Shown: positions 60,869-64,000 of the stretch, in pieces
How the letters are laid out: each line of letters opens with the position of its first letter
Position numbering within the stretch: position 1 is the stretch's first letter
Assembly (NCBI GenBank): GCA_944385665.1
Contig: CALWYB010000005.1
Span: 1 to 64,000 of the forward strand
Direction: 5' to 3'
Length of the DNA: 64,000 nucleotides
DNA from: an uncultured Oscillospiraceae bacterium
Lineage (GTDB): Bacteria; Bacillota; Clostridia; Oscillospirales; Oscillospiraceae
The notes under the pieces: model-generated
What the model was told of the DNA's origin: nothing
Seen by the model: the letters and a program-made list of their open reading frames with translations, nothing else
Databases searched by the model: none
Position numbers and translations under genes: made by a program

Positions 60869-61965
60869 GGCACGCTCCGAATCCGGCAGCCGGAGTCCGG
60901 CTGAAAGAGGAACACTTTCTCCGGCTTTAAGGCAAAGCAAACGCTCTGGGCGCTGCGGTCCACCGGGGCGTCGGCGGTGATGATGGCCCGGAGGGTGGGG
61001 GACTGGCAGGCGGGGTGGGAGGCCACCACGCTGATGTCCCGGCCCATCACCTCCACGCCGCTGAGAGTGCAGGAGAGGGGACCGTCGGCCTGGGGCAGGA
61101 ATCCTTCGGGACGGATGCCCACGGTGACGCGCTGGTCCGGGATACCAGGGACCGGCAGCACCGCCTCCCCGCCCAGATGGAGCATCCCGCCCTGGATCTG
61201 GCCGTCAAAGACGTTGATGGGGGGCGTGCCCAGGAACTTGGCCACAAACAGGTTGGCTGGGTCGTCGTAGACCTGCTGGGGCTGGCCGATCTGCTGCAAA
61301 ACCCCCTCCTTCATCACCACGATCCGGTCGGAGATGCTCATGGCCTCCTCCTGGTCGTGGGTGACAAAGACGGTGGTGATTTTGGTGGCCCGCTGGATTT
61401 TCCGGATCTCCTCCCGGGTCTGGAGGCGCAGCCGGGCGTCCAGGTTGGAGAGGGGCTCGTCCAGCAGCAGGACATGGGGCATTTTCACCAGCGCCCGGGC
61501 GATGGCCACCCGCTGCTGCTGCCCGCCGGACAGCTCACTGGGCTTGCGGTCCAGAAGCTCCCCGATCTGCACCAGAGAGGCGGCCTCGTCCACCCGGCGG
61601 GCCATCTCCTCCTTGGAGAGACGGTCCTTTCCCTTTAAATTTTCCAGGGGAAAGAGGATGTTTTTCCGCACCGTCAGGTGGGGGTAGAGGGCGTAGTTCT
61701 GAAAGACCATCCCCACCCCCCGCAGCTCGGGAGGCAGGTCGGTGACGTCCCGGTCCCCGAAGAAGATCTTTCCGCCGGTGGGCCGCTCCAGGCCGCAGAT
61801 CAGGTTCAGGGTCGTGCTTTTTCCGCAGCCGGAGGGGCCAAGCAGGCCGATGAGCTGGCCGTCGGGAATTTCAAAGGTAAAATCATTGACCGCAACCACC
61901 TCTCCGGAGGATTTCCGTCCGGGGCTGTGAAATGTTTTCGTGAGATGCTGTAACTGAATCTTCAT
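60865..61965 (-). CDS. ABC transporter ATP-binding protein (MalK/UgpC type)
   Basis: 366 residues, first gene of the sugar importer operon. Walker A GPSGCGKST (about 43-51), signature ELSGGQQQRVAIARA, Walker B HVLLLDEPLSNLD, switch THDQEEAM, and a C-terminal regulatory OB domain (about 245-366). ATG at 61965 with AAGGAGAG upstream; an in-frame TTG 18 bases earlier contains that site. That the operon has its own ATPase implies it need not rely on the MsmK-like protein at 52342. Confidence 0.93.
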   Translation of the reverse strand: MKIQLQHLTKTFHSPGRKSSGEVVAVNDFTFEIPDGQLIGLLGPSGCGKSTTLNLICGLERPTGGKIFFGDRDVTDLPPELRGVGMVFQNYALYPHLTVRKNILFPLENLKGKDRLSKEEMARRVDEAASLVQIGELLDRKPSELSGGQQQRVAIARALVKMPHVLLLDEPLSNLDARLRLQTREEIRKIQRATKITTVFVTHDQEEAMSISDRIVVMKEGVLQQIGQPQQVYDDPANLFVAKFLGTPPINVFDGQIQGGMLHLGGEAVLPVPGIPDQRVTVGIRPEGFLPQADGPLSCTLSGVEVMGRDISVVASHPACQSPTLRAIITADAPVDRSAQSVCFALKPEKVFLFQPDSGCRIRSVP

Positions 61966-61991
61966 AGGCGTCTCTCCTTCCAATGCCTTTG

Positions 61992-62020
61992 ATTATAGCG
62001 GAATTTCCTGATTTTCACAA
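61992..62020 (-). promoter_or_regulatory. Promoter of the sugar ABC operon
   Basis: Minus strand: TTGTGA (62020-62015), 17-base spacer, TATAAT (61997-61992). No CcpA site is obvious. Confidence 0.7.
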
Positions 62021-62028
62021 GGGACCGG

Positions 62029-62430
62029 CGGGCAGCCCTGAGTCCGTACTTCTTTCGCCTGTGCACAGAAAAAGAAAAGGTGCTGCCCAAAGGGACAGCA
62101 CCTTGAAAAAGCAAAGGGAAAATCAGCGCTTGGAGAACTGGGTCCGCGCGTCTCGGGCAGCATGCCGGGGCATGCTGCCCGCGCGGTTGGGCCGGAGGCC
62201 CCAACGGGCGGCCGCCCGCCGTGGAATAAAAAAGGTGCCGTCCCAAAGGACAGCACCTTGAAAAAGCAAGGGAAAAATCAGCGCTTGGAGAACTGGGTCC
62301 GCGCGTCTCGGGCAGCATGCCGGGGGCATGCTGCCAGCGCGGTTGGGCCGAAGGCCCCGACGGGCGGCCCGCCCGCCGTGGAATAAAAAAGGTGCCGTCC
62401 AAATGGACAGCACCTTGAAAAGCAAGGAAA
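62029..62430 (-). repeat. Tandem array of decayed rpsI-tail plus terminator units
   Basis: Period 155-156 bases. Read on the minus strand, rpsI is followed by terminator T1 (62385-62416), then a copy of the S9 C-terminal tail (AARDARTQFSKR plus stop, ending near 62275), T2 (62232-62259), another such tail (stop near 62120), T3 (62077-62104), and a remnant of slightly earlier S9 sequence (RKKYGLRAAR, 62029-62060). The repeated AAATCAGCGCTT words begin at 62120, 62275 and 62431. The copies have no start codon and include GC hairpins (for example GGCAGCATG/CATGCTGCC). Partial duplications of the gene end are the simplest explanation. Confidence 0.82.
62385..62416 (-). terminator. rpsI terminator (T1), first of three similar terminators
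   Basis: Minus strand AAGGTGCTGTCC / GGACGGCACCTT (with one G-U pair) around ATTT, followed by TTTTATT. Nearly identical stems occur at 62232-62259 and 62077-62104. Confidence 0.88.
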
Positions 62431-62433
62431 AAA

Positions 62434-62838
62434 TCAGCGCTTGCTGAACTGGGGAGCACGACGGGCGGCCTTCAGACCGTACTTCTTACGCTCCTTCATA
62501 CGAGGATCGCGGGTGAGGAAACCGGCGGCCTTCAGGGCGGGGCGGTACTCCTCGTTGGCCAGCAGCAGGGCGCGGGCCACACCGTGACGGATGGCGCCGG
62601 CCTGGCCGGTGACGCCGCCGCCGGTGACGGTGGCAACGATATCCATCTTGCCCAGAGTGTCGGTGGCAGCCAGGGGCTGACGGACCAGCAGCTTCAGGGT
62701 CTCCAGACCAAAGTAGTCGTCGATGTCACGGCCGTTGATGGTGATGGAGCCGGTGCCGTTGGGGAACAGGTGAACACGGGCCACGGAGGACTTCCGACGG
62801 CCGGTGCCATAGAAATAAGGCTTCTTGCTCTGATACAT
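62434..62838 (-). CDS. rpsI: 30S ribosomal protein S9
   Basis: 134 residues: [21 protein letters not shown] start and the universal Arg-rich tail [17 protein letters not shown] that reaches the P-site tRNA. CAGGAGG precedes the ATG. Cotranscribed with rplM 17 bases upstream, the standard bacterial pair. Confidence 0.98.
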   Translation of the reverse strand: MYQSKKPYFYGTGRRKSSVARVHLFPNGTGSITINGRDIDDYFGLETLKLLVRQPLAATDTLGKMDIVATVTGGGVTGQAGAIRHGVARALLLANEEYRPALKAAGFLTRDPRMKERKKYGLKAARRAPQFSKR

Positions 62839-62855
62839 GATCGTCTACCTCCTGA

Positions 62856-63287
62856 TTACTGAGCGTCCCAGAGCTGGGGCTTCTGGGCAGCGTGCTCATG
62901 CTCGCCGCCGCGATAGATCTTCAGGCGGGTCAGAGCACTGTTGGAAAGGGAGTTCTTGGGGAGCATACCCTTCACAGCCAGCTTCATGGCCAGCTCGGGG
63001 CGCTCGTGCATCAGAGTGCGGTACTTGACTTCCTTCAGACCGCCAACCCAGCCGGAGTGACGGCGATAGTACTTCTGGTCCAGCTTCTTGCCGGTGAGAA
63101 CGGCCTTGTCAGCGTTGATGACGATGACGAAGTCGCCGCAGTCGGCGTTGGGAGTGAACTCAGGCTTATGCTTGCCCCGCAGCAGAGTGGCGGCGGCGGC
63201 AGCGGTCTTGCCCAGGGGCTTGTTCGCGGCGTCCAGGATATACCACTTACGCTCGATGTTCCCCTTGTTGGCCATAAAAGTGGACAT
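62856..63287 (-). CDS. rplM: 50S ribosomal protein L13
   Basis: 143 residues: [20 protein letters not shown] start, [20 protein letters not shown], and [22 protein letters not shown] at 63287 with GGAGGT 5 bases upstream. Its leader of about 85 bases can form GCTCC/GGAGC and CACC/GGTG hairpins and may be an autogenous L13 leader, though I cannot match it to the known class. Confidence 0.98.
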   Translation of the reverse strand: MSTFMANKGNIERKWYILDAANKPLGKTAAAAATLLRGKHKPEFTPNADCGDFVIVINADKAVLTGKKLDQKYYRRHSGWVGGLKEVKYRTLMHERPELAMKLAVKGMLPKNSLSNSALTRLKIYRGGEHEHAAQKPQLWDAQ

Positions 63288-63377
63288 AGGTGAAACCTCC
63301 ATTTTTCGTGTGCTTATGTTCAACCACGGTGATTGGAATAAAATCATGGGCTCCACTGTACAAGCGGAGCGTTTTGT

Positions 63378-63406
63378 ATTATAGTATTTGGGCGGTCAAG
63401 TGTCAA
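63378..63406 (-). promoter_or_regulatory. Consensus promoter of rplM-rpsI
   Basis: Minus strand TTGACA (63406-63401), 17-base spacer, TATAAT (63383-63378): a full consensus match, as expected for a ribosomal protein operon. Confidence 0.92.
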
Positions 63407-63453
63407 CGACTTTTTGGACTATTTTTTATTGAGTTTTAAAAATCTCCCGCATT

Positions 63454-63490
63454 CTCTTGAAATCTCACGTATCCTCTTGAAATCTCACGT
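63454..63490. repeat. Short direct repeat upstream of the TtcA-like gene
   Basis: CTCTTGAAATCTCACGT occurs twice, at 63454-63470 and 63474-63490, with a 20-base period; a partial third AATCTCCCGC lies just before. Regulatory role possible but unproven. Confidence 0.6.
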
Positions 63491-63557
63491 TCGATTTTTA
63501 AATTGTTTTGCGGAAAATGTTATGAAACGGGGCTGTTTTGCCCGGAAGGAGACAGAA

Positions 63558-64000
63558 ATGAACCGTATTTTATCCCTGGTCCGCCGCTGTGTGGAGGACT
63601 ACGAGATGATCGCCCCCAACGACCGGGTGGCCGTGGGTGTGTCGGGAGGCAAGGACTCCCTGGTGCTGCTCACCGCCCTGGCCAAGCTCCGGGAGTTCTA
63701 CCCCATCCCCTTTGAGGTGGAGGCCATCACCTTGGATATGGGCCACGCCGACGGCCGCCCGGGCATGGATTTTTCCCCCGTGGCACGCTACTGTGAGGAG
63801 CTGGGCGTCCCCTACACCCTCATTCCCAGCGAGATCCACCACATTATCTTTGACGTGCGGAAGGAGAAGAATCCCTGCTCCATGTGCGCCAAAATGCGCC
63901 GGGGGGCTCTGCACAATGCCATGCAGGAGCGGGGGATCACCAAGATCGCCCTGGGCCACCACTACGATGACGCGGTGGAGACTCTGTTTATGTCCCTCAT
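63558..64000 (+). CDS. tRNA 2-thiocytidine biosynthesis protein TtcA-like (3' end outside window)
   Basis: 147 codons visible, open to the edge. PP-loop ATP pyrophosphatase motif VGVSGGKDSLVLL (about 29-41), the CxxC in NPCSMCAKMRRGAL (about 111-125), and GHHYDDAVETLFMSL near the cut. These are the features of the TtcA/TtuA group that thiolates tRNA bases with an Fe-S cluster. AAGGAG lies 7 bases before the ATG. Sulfur could come from the cysteine desulfurase at 28489; TtcA versus a related thiolase is not settled. Confidence 0.88.
   Translation, partial: MNRILSLVRRCVEDYEMIAPNDRVAVGVSGGKDSLVLLTALAKLREFYPIPFEVEAITLDMGHADGRPGMDFSPVARYCEELGVPYTLIPSEIHHIIFDVRKEKNPCSMCAKMRRGALHNAMQERGITKIALGHHYDDAVETLFMSL

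Noticed and set aside
62029..62430. Repeat array considered as CRISPR
   Set aside because: Period of about 155 bases, repeats longer than spacers, related to rpsI; no cas genes.

Overview
The window looks like chromosomal DNA of a Gram-positive Clostridia bacterium, most likely a GC-rich gut Oscillospiraceae of the Flavonifractor / Pseudoflavonifractor / Lawsonibacter kind. Evidence for this: GC-rich codon use; SpoVB-like, GerMN-like and YtvI-like genes typical of spore formers; a yabM-mazG-rqcP block; HrcA/CIRCE control of dnaK; many MATE exporters and lipoproteins; strong AGGAGG ribosome sites with frequent GTG and TTG starts. The genus is inference.

Layout. 1-8.6 kb: purine salvage (purine nucleoside phosphorylase, MTA/SAH deaminase), a SpoVB-like flippase, MazG, HU, RqcP, then an ApbE / NusG-II / Gx-transporter string and DegV. 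8.7-11.4 kb: AI-2E family permease and an HtrA protease. 11.5-20.06 kb: one large operon holding every shikimate-pathway step plus the Phe and Tyr branches (aroF, tyrA, aroB, aroA, aroC, pheA, an aroE-aroK fusion, aroQ). It is preceded by a 37-residue leader peptide with 16 aromatic residues and a perfect 15-bp terminator, so it appears to be controlled by attenuation. 20.1-25.2 kb: hrcA-grpE-dnaK-dnaJ behind a perfect CIRCE element. 25.4-34.4 kb: lipoprotein, metallo-hydrolase, MATE, cysteine desulfurase, thiamine pyrophosphokinase, NYN-domain protein, marR-MATE, smpB and a cyclophilin.

34.5-42.9 kb: the tmRNA gene ssrA, with an AT-richer integrated element of about 8 kb inserted exactly at its 3' CCA end. 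The element carries a large serine recombinase, a repressor, a primase/helicase-like DUF3987 protein, a ribbon-helix-helix protein, a GIY-YIG protein and an OLD-like ATPase with a TOPRIM-like C-terminus. The terminator that should follow ssrA now lies at the far end. Joining the two ends gives a 47-bp imperfect dyad that looks like attP. The GIY-YIG/ATPase pair is the best candidate in the window for an undescribed, possibly anti-phage, system.

43-64 kb: small regulator and lipoprotein genes, PnuC-like and ECF-type transporters; a tetR-MMPL-GLUG operon with a very large anchored surface protein; an MsmK-like ATPase; an amidohydrolase with a DUF4250 protein; a sigma factor with its probable anti-sigma factor; a complete sugar ABC operon; rplM-rpsI followed by a tandem array of decayed copies of the S9 tail plus terminator; and the start of a TtcA-like tRNA thiolase.

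Limits: no searches or folding programs were run. Family names rest on motifs read by eye, and promoter, operator and terminator calls rest on visual matches.
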